Source: Flavobacterium psychrophilum (lineage in GTDB: Bacteria; Bacteroidota; Bacteroidia; Flavobacteriales; Flavobacteriaceae). From it: a DNA stretch of 25,472 nucleotides. The notes beneath the pieces are model-generated. The model did not search any database, was not told where the DNA came from, and saw only the letters and a list, made by a program, of their open reading frames with translations. Shown here one piece after another: positions 1 to 8,752 of the stretch. The stretch is from positions 1 to 25,472 of the forward strand of contig CAMBHH010000021.1 of NCBI GenBank assembly GCA_945866505.1, in the 5' to 3' direction. Both the position numbers and the translations under genes were made by a program. Each line of letters opens with the position of its first letter. Position 1 is the first letter of the stretch.

Positions 1-224
1 ATAATAATGTACATCGAACAATTTATTTTTTCGTTTTGCTTGAAAACTTGTCCTGTCCACTGCGTTTGATTAACAAATTCACTTAATGAAGTTTGGAGCG
101 TTTTAAAAACTTGCTGATTTGCATTTGATAACTTTTCGGTATTTACGGTAACTGTACAATTTAACTCCTGAGCACGAGCAATTCCAGAAGTAAGGAGTAA
201 GAAAAAAAGAATTATTCTAGTCAT
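1..224 (-). CDS. porD: PorD-like type IX secretion protein (DUF4835), N-terminal part only
   Basis: Partial gene: the start codon is at 222-224 on the minus strand and the rest lies beyond the left edge. The visible product begins with a signal peptide (MTRIILFFLLLTSGIARAQ, cleavage expected after the Ala-Gln), followed by a segment rich in Asn, Gln and Thr containing the phrase QVFKTLQTSLSEFVNQTQW. That phrase is typical of the DUF4835 family, annotated in Bacteroidota as PorD, a periplasmic or envelope protein linked to type IX secretion and gliding. It is the last visible gene of the bamD-rpoZ-coaBC operon, 64 nt after coaBC. In flavobacteria this family usually occupies exactly this place, which supports the call. 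Only about 74 residues can be read, so the assignment rests on that segment and on gene order. Confidence 0.8.
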   Translation of the reverse strand, partial: MTRIILFFLLLTSGIARAQELNCTVTVNTEKLSNANQQVFKTLQTSLSEFVNQTQWTGQVFKQNEKINCSMYII

Positions 225-288
225 ACGGAGTTACTATTTATTATTTAATGTACTGTGCAATACTCGCAACGCATCACCATTTTTAGCC

Positions 289-1500
289 TCATTTCGTAAA
301 ATGTGCAACAACTTTGTTTAAAATATCATTGGCAACGGCTTCTTTTGCTTTTAATTCCATTGGTTCAACCAAGAAATTTCTATCGATAAAAGTGATTTTA
401 TTGGTTGATTTCCCAAAACCTGCTCCTTCATCCTGCAAAGAATTAAGAACTATCAAATCTAGGTTTTTTTTCTGAATTTTCGACTTGGCATTTTCAATTT
501 CATTTTCAGTTTCTAAAGCAAAACCAATTAAAAACTGACTTTTCTTGATTTCGCCCAATGAAGCCAAGATATCTTTCGTTTTTTCGAGTTTAATTGAAAA
601 CTCATTTGCATTCTTTTTTATTTTTTGAAGCGCAATATTCTTAGGTTTATAATCCGCAACAGCTGCTGCTGCAATCGCCACATCAACATCGTTAAAATAC
701 TGATGGCAAGCTTCATACATTTGTTGAGCAGATACCACTGGAATGACTTTAATCAAAGAATTATTGATTTTTAAATGAGTAGGTCCAGTAACTAAAACTA
801 CCGAAGCTCCCAGATTTGCTGCACTTTGAGCAATATCAAAACCCATTTTACCCGACGAATGATTTCCTATAAAACGCACAGGATCTATCGCTTCGTATGT
901 GGGTCCAGCAGTTATTAATATTTTTTTTCCTTTGAGCGGTGTTTTATTTTCTAAATCGGTTTCTAAAAATGTCACAATATGTTCAGGTTCAGCCATTCTT
1001 CCTTCGCCGGACAATCCGCTTGCTAACTCACCTTTTTCGGCAGGAATAATAGTGTTTCCAAATAATTTTAATTTGTGAAAACTCTCTAAAGTAGAAGGGT
1101 GAATGTACATATCCAAGTCCATTGCAGGTGCGAAATATACTGGACATTTGGCTGATAAATATGTAGCAATTAAAAGATTATCGCAAGCACCATTTACCAT
1201 CTTAGACAGTGTATTAGCAGTAGCTGGAGCAATAACCATCAAATCTGCCCAAAGACCCAATTCGACGTGATTGTTCCATTTTTCGTTTTCTTCGTCTTGA
1301 TTGTAAAAACTAGAATAAACAGGATTTTTAGATAATGTAGATAAGGTAAGTGGCGTTATAAAATCCTTAGAAGCAGGTGTCATTATCACTTGGACATGTG
1401 CACCTGCTTTTATAAAAAGTCGAACTAATGAAGCTGTTTTATAAGCTGCAATTCCACCGGAAATTCCAAGTAAAATTTTTTTTCCGCTTAAAACTGACAT
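289..1500 (-). CDS. coaBC: Bifunctional phosphopantothenoylcysteine decarboxylase / phosphopantothenate-cysteine ligase
   Basis: Cytoplasmic enzyme of coenzyme A synthesis. It joins cysteine to 4'-phosphopantothenate and then decarboxylates the product to 4'-phosphopantetheine. The full-length 403 aa protein has both domains. The N-terminal FMN-dependent CoaC domain (about 1-180) shows the flavin-binding SGGIAAYK (14-21), the active-site His in NHVE (His78), the APATANT segment, and PAMDLDM (125-131, the PxMNxxM motif). The C-terminal CoaB domain (about 188-400) shows ITAGPTYEAIDPVRFIGN, SSGKMG, AAAVADYKP and the substrate-binding KIKK (about 293-296). The mobile lid, which in E. coli carries a catalytic Cys just before GxGRM, reads ASGLSGEGRM here, so Ser161 occupies the Cys place. 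The gene starts 10 nt after rpoZ, and the same coupling of rpoZ and coaBC is common in Bacteroidota. Confidence 0.96.
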   Translation of the reverse strand: MSVLSGKKILLGISGGIAAYKTASLVRLFIKAGAHVQVIMTPASKDFITPLTLSTLSKNPVYSSFYNQDEENEKWNNHVELGLWADLMVIAPATANTLSKMVNGACDNLLIATYLSAKCPVYFAPAMDLDMYIHPSTLESFHKLKLFGNTIIPAEKGELASGLSGEGRMAEPEHIVTFLETDLENKTPLKGKKILITAGPTYEAIDPVRFIGNHSSGKMGFDIAQSAANLGASVVLVTGPTHLKINNSLIKVIPVVSAQQMYEACHQYFNDVDVAIAAAAVADYKPKNIALQKIKKNANEFSIKLEKTKDILASLGEIKKSQFLIGFALETENEIENAKSKIQKKNLDLIVLNSLQDEGAGFGKSTNKITFIDRNFLVEPMELKAKEAVANDILNKVVAHFTK

Positions 1501-1510
1501 TTATAGCGAT

Positions 1511-1828
1511 TTATTTGGTTCCTTCTCTGTGGTATATTTTACCATCTAACCATTCTTGAACTGCTAGAGCGTGTGGTTTAGGCAATTTTTCGTAAAACTT
1601 AGAAACTTCTATTTGTTCTTTGTTTTCAAAAACTTCTTCAAGACTGTCATTGTAAGTAGCGAACTCTTCCAATTTTTCAGTCAATTCTTTTTTTATTTCA
1701 GAATTGATTTGGTTTGCTCTCTTGGCCATAATAGTTATAGCTTCATACACGTTTCCTGTAGGCTCTTCGATAACATTTTTATTGTATGTTATTGTATTTA
1801 CTGGAGCATTTGTCTTTCTTAAATCCAT
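1511..1828 (-). CDS. rpoZ: DNA-directed RNA polymerase omega subunit
   Basis: Small 105 aa protein with the Bacteroidota form of the omega subunit, which helps RNA polymerase assemble by clamping the beta-prime subunit. The conserved helix reads NVYEAITIMAKRANQIN, matching the omega core (x-YEAIxIxAKRAxQI), followed by a Lys/Glu-rich helix (EIKKELTEKLEEF) and a variable acidic tail. It lies 10 nt after bamD and 10 nt before coaBC, inside a tightly spaced operon. The start ATG at 1826-1828 opens a product of normal length for the phylum. The plus-strand open frame opposite it has phenylalanine- and cysteine-rich content typical of an antisense shadow and was discarded. Confidence 0.92.
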   Translation of the reverse strand: MDLRKTNAPVNTITYNKNVIEEPTGNVYEAITIMAKRANQINSEIKKELTEKLEEFATYNDSLEEVFENKEQIEVSKFYEKLPKPHALAVQEWLDGKIYHREGTK

Positions 1829-1838
1829 TACGTTATTA

Positions 1839-2636
1839 TTATTTAGTGAAATTTTTTAAATCGGTTTCAATTCGAGCAAACATTTCGTCGGCTGATTTTT
1901 TGTACTTTGTATCTGGTTTAAATTTAATTAAACTAGTGTAAGCGGTCTTCGCTATGTTGAGACGTTCTTCCATTTTATCTGGCACACTATTTACTGCCAA
2001 TTGGTAAGCGGAATCATATTTATAAAAAAGAGCTTCTTCTTTGTAAGACGTCCCCGGATAATCAGCAACAAAATTATCAAGTGCCACCATTGCAGCTTTA
2101 TAATCCATAATGGTATTGTATTGCTTGGCATTTTCAAATACTTTTTCCTCAATTTTATCATGTAATTCCCTTAAAGCCTTATTGGCCTCCGGGAGGTATG
2201 TCGAGTTGGGATAAGCATCAATAAATCCTTGCAATTTTTCAATAGCCTTAAACGTATCGGCTTGATCTAAACTATAAACTGGAGAAAGTTTTGAAAAACA
2301 TTTTGCCCCTAAATATGCTGCTTCTTCTATTTTTTCACTTTTCGGATAACCCGCAGTAAAACTTTCAAATTGATAAGCTGCTAAATAATACTGTTTCGTA
2401 TTGTAATACGACATCGAAAACATGTAAAATAATTTTTCTGCCTGAGGTTTTCCTCGATATGCTGGAGCAATTTGTTCTATAAGACGAATGGCATCATTAT
2501 ATCTTCCTGCATCATACAATTTAGTGGCCATTTCAAACTTTACAGCAACATCCTCTGATTTTAAGGCTTTTTGATATTCACTACAAGAAGCGAAAACAAT
2601 CAAAAGAAGTAACAACGATACAATTTTTTTACTCAC
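1839..2636 (-). CDS. bamD: Outer membrane protein assembly factor BamD (lipoprotein)
   Basis: 265 aa lipoprotein of the BAM complex that inserts beta-barrel proteins, including the two TonB-dependent receptors in this window, into the outer membrane. The N-terminus has a hydrophobic signal and lipobox (VFASC, lipidated Cys18). The mature part is built from tetratricopeptide-like helices, seen in segments such as LYDAGRYNDAIRLIEQIAP, YYLAAYQFESFTAGYP and AIEKLQGFIDAYPNSTY, the last with the YPNS turn typical of BamD. It is the first gene of the operon bamD > rpoZ > coaBC > porD, behind a strong promoter-like sequence at 2775-2804 and a leader of roughly 130 nt. Size and lipobox fit the family. 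Confidence 0.93.
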   Translation of the reverse strand: MSKKIVSLLLLLIVFASCSEYQKALKSEDVAVKFEMATKLYDAGRYNDAIRLIEQIAPAYRGKPQAEKLFYMFSMSYYNTKQYYLAAYQFESFTAGYPKSEKIEEAAYLGAKCFSKLSPVYSLDQADTFKAIEKLQGFIDAYPNSTYLPEANKALRELHDKIEEKVFENAKQYNTIMDYKAAMVALDNFVADYPGTSYKEEALFYKYDSAYQLAVNSVPDKMEERLNIAKTAYTSLIKFKPDTKYKKSADEMFARIETDLKNFTK

Positions 2637-2774
2637 AATTATGATATTTTTTTGATTTCGTGACCCGAACTATTAAGGCTAGCACATGAAAAAATCTTAA
2701 AATTCATTTTTTATACTTTAATTTTCAGTAAATAAGAAAACTAGAGATTCAAAAAAAATAAAAAGTTTCGAGTG

Positions 2775-2804
2775 CAAATTTAGGTATTAATTTAGCCAAT
2801 ACAA
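2775..2804 (-). promoter_or_regulatory. Promoter of the bamD operon
   Basis: On the minus strand a -7 element TAAATTTG (2775-2782) matches TAnnTTTG exactly. A -33 TTG (2802-2804, within TTTTG) lies 19 nt further upstream. Transcription would begin near 2768, about 130 nt before the bamD ATG. The -33 region sits inside a short AT palindrome (2801-2817). The leader is AT-rich and I see no known riboswitch in it. Confidence 0.65.
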
Positions 2805-2834
2805 AATATATTTTTGTACTAAAAAAGAGGAGGT

Positions 2835-3722
2835 TTATGTTAATTTATTGATCTTTTTTACAAATTGATCGATTCTATTTTCAAGAGATTCATCCACTTT
2901 CACTAATGGCAAACGAACGGTATTTTCAGCCAAACCAAGTGATTGAAAGACTTGTTTGATTCCCGCAGGATTTCCTTGCTCGAAAATCATATCAATACAA
3001 TCGGACAGTAGGTATTGCAATTTAAATGCGTCATCTACTTTTCTGTTCAAGCCCAATCGAATCATTTCGGAAAATTCTTTGGGAAAACCTTGAGCAATTA
3101 CTGAAATAACACCTGCACCGCCTGCTAAAACCATTGGTAAGGCAATCATATCATCGCCGGAAATCACCATAAAATCTTTTGGCTTATCTTTTATCAATCG
3201 CATTGCTTGAATCATATCACCAGCGGCTTCTTTGATTGCTACTATATTTTTAAAATCATTGGCCAACCTTATTGCTGTTGAAGGTAATACGTTACTTCCT
3301 GTTCGGCTAGGAACGTTATATAAAATTACTGGAATCGGAGAAGCCTCAGCTACAGCTTTGAAATGTTGGTAAATTCCTTCTTGGGTAGGTTTGTTGTAAT
3401 AAGGTGAAATGGAAAGAATAGCATCAAATTTTGTTAAATCTGTTGTTTTAAGTTCATCAACAACTTCGGCTGTGTTGTTTCCGCCAAGTCCTAGAACCAT
3501 TGGCAATCTTCCCTTGTTGGCTTCAATTATAGTATTAATGACAAATTCTCGTTCCTCTTTGCTCATCGTGACATTTTCAGCAGTCGTACCGAGGATTACA
3601 AGATATTCCACACCGCCATCAACTGAAAGATTTACTATTCGGATTAATGCTTCGGTATCTATTGATAAATCTGTTTTAAACGGAGTTGCAAGGGCAACTC
3701 CAGTTCCAATTAATGATTGCAT
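2835..3722 (-). CDS. dapA: 4-hydroxy-tetrahydrodipicolinate synthase
   Basis: 295 aa cytoplasmic aldolase-fold enzyme that condenses pyruvate with aspartate semialdehyde, the first committed step towards diaminopimelate and lysine. Visible active-site elements are GTTAEN (45-50, giving the Thr-Thr pair of the proton relay), YYNKPTQEG (108-116), the catalytic Tyr in [11 protein letters not shown] (Tyr135, with Arg140 binding the substrate carboxylate) and the Schiff-base Lys in [10 protein letters not shown] (Lys164). The usual GTTGE is GTTAE here. The length is normal. It starts 8 nt after the DUF6913-like gene and is probably cotranscribed with it from the promoter at 4268-4296. No clear terminator follows; the bamD promoter begins within about 30 nt of its stop. 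Confidence 0.95.
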   Translation of the reverse strand: MQSLIGTGVALATPFKTDLSIDTEALIRIVNLSVDGGVEYLVILGTTAENVTMSKEEREFVINTIIEANKGRLPMVLGLGGNNTAEVVDELKTTDLTKFDAILSISPYYNKPTQEGIYQHFKAVAEASPIPVILYNVPSRTGSNVLPSTAIRLANDFKNIVAIKEAAGDMIQAMRLIKDKPKDFMVISGDDMIALPMVLAGGAGVISVIAQGFPKEFSEMIRLGLNRKVDDAFKLQYLLSDCIDMIFEQGNPAGIKQVFQSLGLAENTVRLPLVKVDESLENRIDQFVKKINKLT

Positions 3723-3730
3723 AATTTGCT

Positions 3731-4249
3731 TTATATTTTATTTAATATTTTTAAATACCGAAATAATTCGTGAACAAAAACGGTATGATTTTCGACATTG
3801 GTACTAATCATCAAATGATTTAATTTTTTATCTACTGAAGAAAAACCAACTTTGAACTGTGCTCTTGAATGACTCGTGACTTTTTTTAAAAATGCTTTTT
3901 CAATATCGTAATAACTAATTAATAAATCGAATTTATCTTTGATAAACTCTCTTGCGACTGGATCAGTTATTTGCGCATGCCAATTCAAATGTTTTGTCCC
4001 AAAAGTTGGATGTGCATACACTTCATTTTTTTTCAATTTATCTCTGTACACAATTATTTTTATGTTGCTCTCAGCAATTCCATTCGCAATTATTCCCGCT
4101 ATCAAAGCTTCTTTATCCGAAAAATAACTTTCATCGATAATCAAACCAACAGTCTGAATAGCACTTATCTCTTTGCTAATTATAGTGTTATGTATATTAT
4201 TTTTTAAAAATTTTAATAAAAAATAATTCTTTATATGATTTAAAAACAT
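3731..4249 (-). CDS. DUF6913-like protein of unknown function
   Basis: About 172 aa, starting at the ATG at 4247-4249 ([14 protein letters not shown]). The frame stays open upstream to a GTG at 4291, but a good promoter -7 element (4268-4275) lies within that extension, so the inner ATG is preferred. It has no signal peptide and is probably a soluble cytoplasmic protein. It includes a Rossmann-like start ([19 protein letters not shown]), the phrase [15 protein letters not shown], and a central [16 protein letters not shown] recognise it as the family usually annotated DUF6913, found beside dapA in flavobacteria, but no activity is known to me. It precedes dapA by 8 nt. The link to lysine synthesis is by position only. 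Confidence 0.75.
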   Translation of the reverse strand: MFLNHIKNYFLLKFLKNNIHNTIISKEISAIQTVGLIIDESYFSDKEALIAGIIANGIAESNIKIIVYRDKLKKNEVYAHPTFGTKHLNWHAQITDPVAREFIKDKFDLLISYYDIEKAFLKKVTSHSRAQFKVGFSSVDKKLNHLMISTNVENHTVFVHELFRYLKILNKI

Positions 4250-4267
4250 ATTACTTTTACTTAATGA

Positions 4268-4296
4268 CAAAATTAAATAATTAAGTCTCACTTCAA
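4268..4296 (-). promoter_or_regulatory. Promoter of the DUF6913-like / dapA operon
   Basis: Minus-strand -7 element TAATTTTG (4268-4275) matches TAnnTTTG exactly, with a -33 TTG (4294-4296) 18 nt upstream. The start ATG of the downstream gene (4247-4249) follows with a leader of only about 12 nt. The TTTG of the -33 region ends on base 4297, the first base of the divergent gene's start codon, so the two divergent genes share almost no spacer. Confidence 0.65.
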
Positions 4297-5076
4297 ATGG
4301 TAAATCTAAAAAAGTATAATGGTGTTTTAAAACTTTTTGTTATATTCTTAACACTTTTTATTGTTACTTCCTGTGCGAAACAAAGGTTTTATGTTTCAAA
4401 AATTGAAGGTAAACGAATCACAATTACCGACAAAGAAACTGAAAATCAACAAATTGAAAACTATGTAAAACCCTATCGTGAAAGAATTAACAAAGACTTA
4501 GATAGTGTTTTGGCATATTGCCCAGTAACTTTGGACAAAACTGATGGAAAATGGCAATCAACCATTGGAAATCTTATGGCCGACGTCACTTTACAAAGAG
4601 GAAATATGATATTTAAAGCTCGCGAAAAAAAGGACATTGATTTGTGTATTCTCAATAATGGCGGGATTCGCGCAGTGCTTCCAAAAGGGAATGTGACCAC
4701 CAGAACGGCGTTTGACATTATGCCTTTTGAAAATGGCCTTGTAGTTATGGCATTAAAAGGGGAACAAATTTTTGAATTGGTCAATTATTTTATTACAATT
4801 GAAAAGCCTCATCCTATATCCGGAATTACGTTCACTATCGGCAAAGATAAAGCTGCCAAAAATATATTTGTAAGAGGAAAAGCGGTCGAAAAAGAAACTA
4901 TCTATTATGTGGCTACCAATGATTATTTATCGAATGGTGGCGACAATATGAACTTCTTTAAAAAAGGAATCCAAAAATACGATTTAGATTATAAGCTACG
5001 AAATGTCCTTATTGATTATTTCAAAGAAGTGGATACGATTCCAGTTATAAAAGACATTAGAATTAGTGTTGAGTGA
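4297..5076 (+). CDS. 5'-nucleotidase C-terminal-domain lipoprotein
   Basis: 259 aa protein matching only the C-terminal (substrate-recognition) domain of UshA-type 5'-nucleotidases. The N-terminus has a signal sequence and lipobox ending in VTSC (Cys26), so it should be membrane-anchored outside the cytoplasm. Family landmarks are LMADVTLQ, the NNGGIRAVLPKG loop (nucleotide-binding NGGGIR-type), TAFDIMPFEN, and YYVATNDYLSNGGDN near the end. The metal-binding catalytic domain is absent and is supplied by the next gene, 39 nt downstream. The two probably work as one nucleotidase or phosphoesterase made from two chains. It starts 47 nt from the divergent DUF6913-like gene. Lipidation and pairing are inferred. 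Confidence 0.85.
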   Translation: MVNLKKYNGVLKLFVIFLTLFIVTSCAKQRFYVSKIEGKRITITDKETENQQIENYVKPYRERINKDLDSVLAYCPVTLDKTDGKWQSTIGNLMADVTLQRGNMIFKAREKKDIDLCILNNGGIRAVLPKGNVTTRTAFDIMPFENGLVVMALKGEQIFELVNYFITIEKPHPISGITFTIGKDKAAKNIFVRGKAVEKETIYYVATNDYLSNGGDNMNFFKKGIQKYDLDYKLRNVLIDYFKEVDTIPVIKDIRISVE

Positions 5077-5081
5077 TATTT

Positions 5082-5102
5082 TAGATTGCAGATTTTAGAT
5101 TA
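5082..5102 (+). repeat. Three-unit heptamer repeat, (T/C)AGATT-N type
   Basis: Between the two nucleotidase genes, YAG triplets recur at 5082, 5089 and 5096, exactly 7 nt apart. The units are TAGATTG, CAGATTT and TAGATTA. The middle unit is identical to units of the larger arrays near 17420 and 17871. The whole can also be read as a 9-bp direct repeat, TTTTAGATT, at 5079-5087 and 5093-5101. Confidence 0.55.
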
Positions 5103-5115
5103 AAAAAAATATAAA

Positions 5116-6027
5116 ATGAAAAGAAGAGATTTTATCGAAAAAACGGCTGCAAGTACAGCATTATTGAGCTTAGGTTTGTCGTTGAGCAGTTTTAAATCTA
5201 ATATAAAACAAATCACGATACTTCATACTAATGATGTTCACAGTCATATTGACCCTTTCCCAATAGATGATCCTCGAAATCCAAATATGGGTGGTGTAGC
5301 CAGAAGAGCTTCATTGATAGAAACGATTCGTCAAGAAAACCCAAATGTTTTGTTGCTGGATGCTGGAGATATTTTTCAAGGAACTCCCTATTTTAATTAT
5401 TATGGTGGCGAATTGGAATTCAAATTGATGAGTATGATGAAATATGATTTATCAGCGATAGGCAATCACGATTTTGATAATGGTGTTGATGGTCTAGCCG
5501 CCCAAATGCCTCACGCTACTTTCGAATTTGTTTCGGCAAACTATGATTTCAAGAATACTTCGATGGATGGTTTTGTAAAACCATTTAAGATTTTTAATAA
5601 AAATGGAATCAAAATCGGTGTTTTTGGACTTGGAATTGAACTTCAAGGACTTGTTGACAAAAGAATGTCTAAAGAAACTGTCTACAACGACCCTTTAGAA
5701 ACAGCCCAAGATATGGTTCGAATTCTGAAGAAAGAAAACAAATGTGACTTAGTTATTTGTCTTTCGCATCTTGGTTATAAATACAGCAAAGACGATGCTA
5801 ATAAAATATCCGACTTAAAATTGGCAGAGAAAACCAAAGATATTGATTTAATAATTGGCGGTCATACTCACACATTTCTTGACAAACCAACGATTGTAAA
5901 AAACGCGGATGGTAAAGAAGTTTTGGTCAATCAAGTAGGCTGTTATGGCATCAACTTAGGTCGTATAGACTTTTATTTTGATAATGATAAATCGAAAACT
6001 GCTGAAGGGAAATCTATTGTGGTTTAA
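5116..6027 (+). CDS. Metallophosphatase, catalytic half of a split 5'-nucleotidase
   Basis: 303 aa calcineurin-like phosphoesterase corresponding to the N-terminal domain of UshA-type 5'-nucleotidases. The metal-binding motifs are complete: NDVH (Asp40, His42), DAGD (Asp85), GNHD (Asn117, His118), LSHLG (His217) and GGHTHT (His250, His252). The start KRRDFIEKTAAS, followed by a hydrophobic stretch, is a twin-arginine signal, so the enzyme is probably exported folded with its metals bound. It lacks the substrate-recognition domain, encoded just upstream by the lipoprotein gene, and ends shortly after the last metal motif with an acidic/Lys tail. The probable role is periplasmic hydrolysis of nucleotides or related phosphoesters for phosphate and nucleoside recovery; the exact substrate cannot be read. 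Its 3' end faces ligA, 12 nt away. Confidence 0.9.
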   Translation: MKRRDFIEKTAASTALLSLGLSLSSFKSNIKQITILHTNDVHSHIDPFPIDDPRNPNMGGVARRASLIETIRQENPNVLLLDAGDIFQGTPYFNYYGGELEFKLMSMMKYDLSAIGNHDFDNGVDGLAAQMPHATFEFVSANYDFKNTSMDGFVKPFKIFNKNGIKIGVFGLGIELQGLVDKRMSKETVYNDPLETAQDMVRILKKENKCDLVICLSHLGYKYSKDDANKISDLKLAEKTKDIDLIIGGHTHTFLDKPTIVKNADGKEVLVNQVGCYGINLGRIDFYFDNDKSKTAEGKSIVV

Positions 6028-6039
6028 TTTTTTTAGAGT

Positions 6040-8061
<2,022 letters not shown>

Positions 8062-8121
8062 CTATTTAAGCTTTAAAAATAAAGGACTAAAATAACCAAT
8101 TTAATAGAAACAACGATAAAA

Positions 8122-8595
8122 TTACGATTCAATAATCGAAATTATTTGCTTGAATAATTGTCCGTCGCTCAAAAACGCTCCTTGTTGGATCAATTGAAAA
8201 ATAGAACTGTTGCGCTCTTCGGTAAAAACTTTTAAACCCGTTTTGATTTCTATAGTATCGGTAAACATGTTGTCGCTCAACCATTGCAAACCTTCTTTAG
8301 TTAAAAAATCGGTTTCAGGAACCAATGATTTCAAAACAATAGATTTTATATCCTTATCAAAACATTGAAAAAGGAAAATATGATTTTTGGAAAAATGTTC
8401 TAAATATTCGGCTCTACTTAATACACCTTCCCAAACCAAATCAGAGAAAACATCTAATTCTTGCTCGGCAACTTCTGGTGTTGAAGTTTTAATTTTATCC
8501 CATTCTGCTTTATCAATCGCTTGTGTTGCTAGGAAATTGATAAATTCTTGGTGTAATTCGTCGAACTGCTCTTTAGTTAATCTGGAGTATTTCAT
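8122..8595 (-). CDS. DUF6495-like small protein of unknown function
   Basis: 157 aa, no signal peptide, largely helical and acidic, probably cytoplasmic. It starts MKYSRLTKEQFDELHQEFINFLATQAIDKAEW and has the conserved-looking phrases DVFSDLVWEGVLSRAEYLEHFSK, FQCFDKDIKSIVLKSL and TKEGLQWLSDNMFTD. I recognise it as a flavobacterial family usually annotated DUF6495 and commonly next to ligA; no function is known to me. Position before ligA suggests cotranscription. The 107 nt upstream contain three consecutive hairpins but no TAnnTTTG promoter that I can find. Confidence 0.7.
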   Translation of the reverse strand: MKYSRLTKEQFDELHQEFINFLATQAIDKAEWDKIKTSTPEVAEQELDVFSDLVWEGVLSRAEYLEHFSKNHIFLFQCFDKDIKSIVLKSLVPETDFLTKEGLQWLSDNMFTDTIEIKTGLKVFTEERNSSIFQLIQQGAFLSDGQLFKQIISIIES

Positions 8596-8641
8596 TTATG
8601 CTGAATTTATTTGCTATGCCTGTTCGCAATTGCTCGGGTCA

Positions 8642-8700
8642 GCATCTTCTATAGAAAAAGATGCAATTAATTTAAAAATAGAATCTGAAACAAGTTCAGA
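8642..8700. other. Two consecutive hairpins upstream of the DUF6495-like gene
   Basis: In the leader of the minus-strand gene starting at 8595 there are two perfect short inverted repeats. The first is GCATCTT (8642-8648) with AAGATGC (8658-8664). The second is TCTGAA (8684-8689) with TTCAGA (8695-8700), loop 5 nt. A terminator hairpin follows at 8710-8731. The role is unknown; this could be a structured 5' leader or chance in AT-rich DNA. Confidence 0.35.
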
Positions 8701-8702
8701 TT

Positions 8703-8731
8703 AAAAAAAAGCCCTCTCGAACGAGAAGGCT
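8703..8731 (-). terminator. Intrinsic terminator of the Oar-like TonB-dependent receptor gene
   Basis: Read on the minus strand, AGCCTTCTCG pairs with CGAGAGGGCT (10 bp including one G-T pair, 2-nt loop), followed by a run of eight T. It lies 22 nt after the receptor's stop codon. Confidence 0.85.
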
Positions 8732-8752
8732 AATTTATAACTTTTCTGATAA

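Noticed and set aside
4250..4291. GTG start extending the DUF6913-like protein by 14 residues
   Set aside because: The -7 element lies inside the extension, so the codons would be upstream of the transcription start.
8387..8704. Plus-strand open frame of about 105 codons ending in a Ser/Glu-rich tail
   Set aside because: Most of it is antisense to the DUF6495-like gene, which has the conserved protein features; no promoter or start signal favours it.
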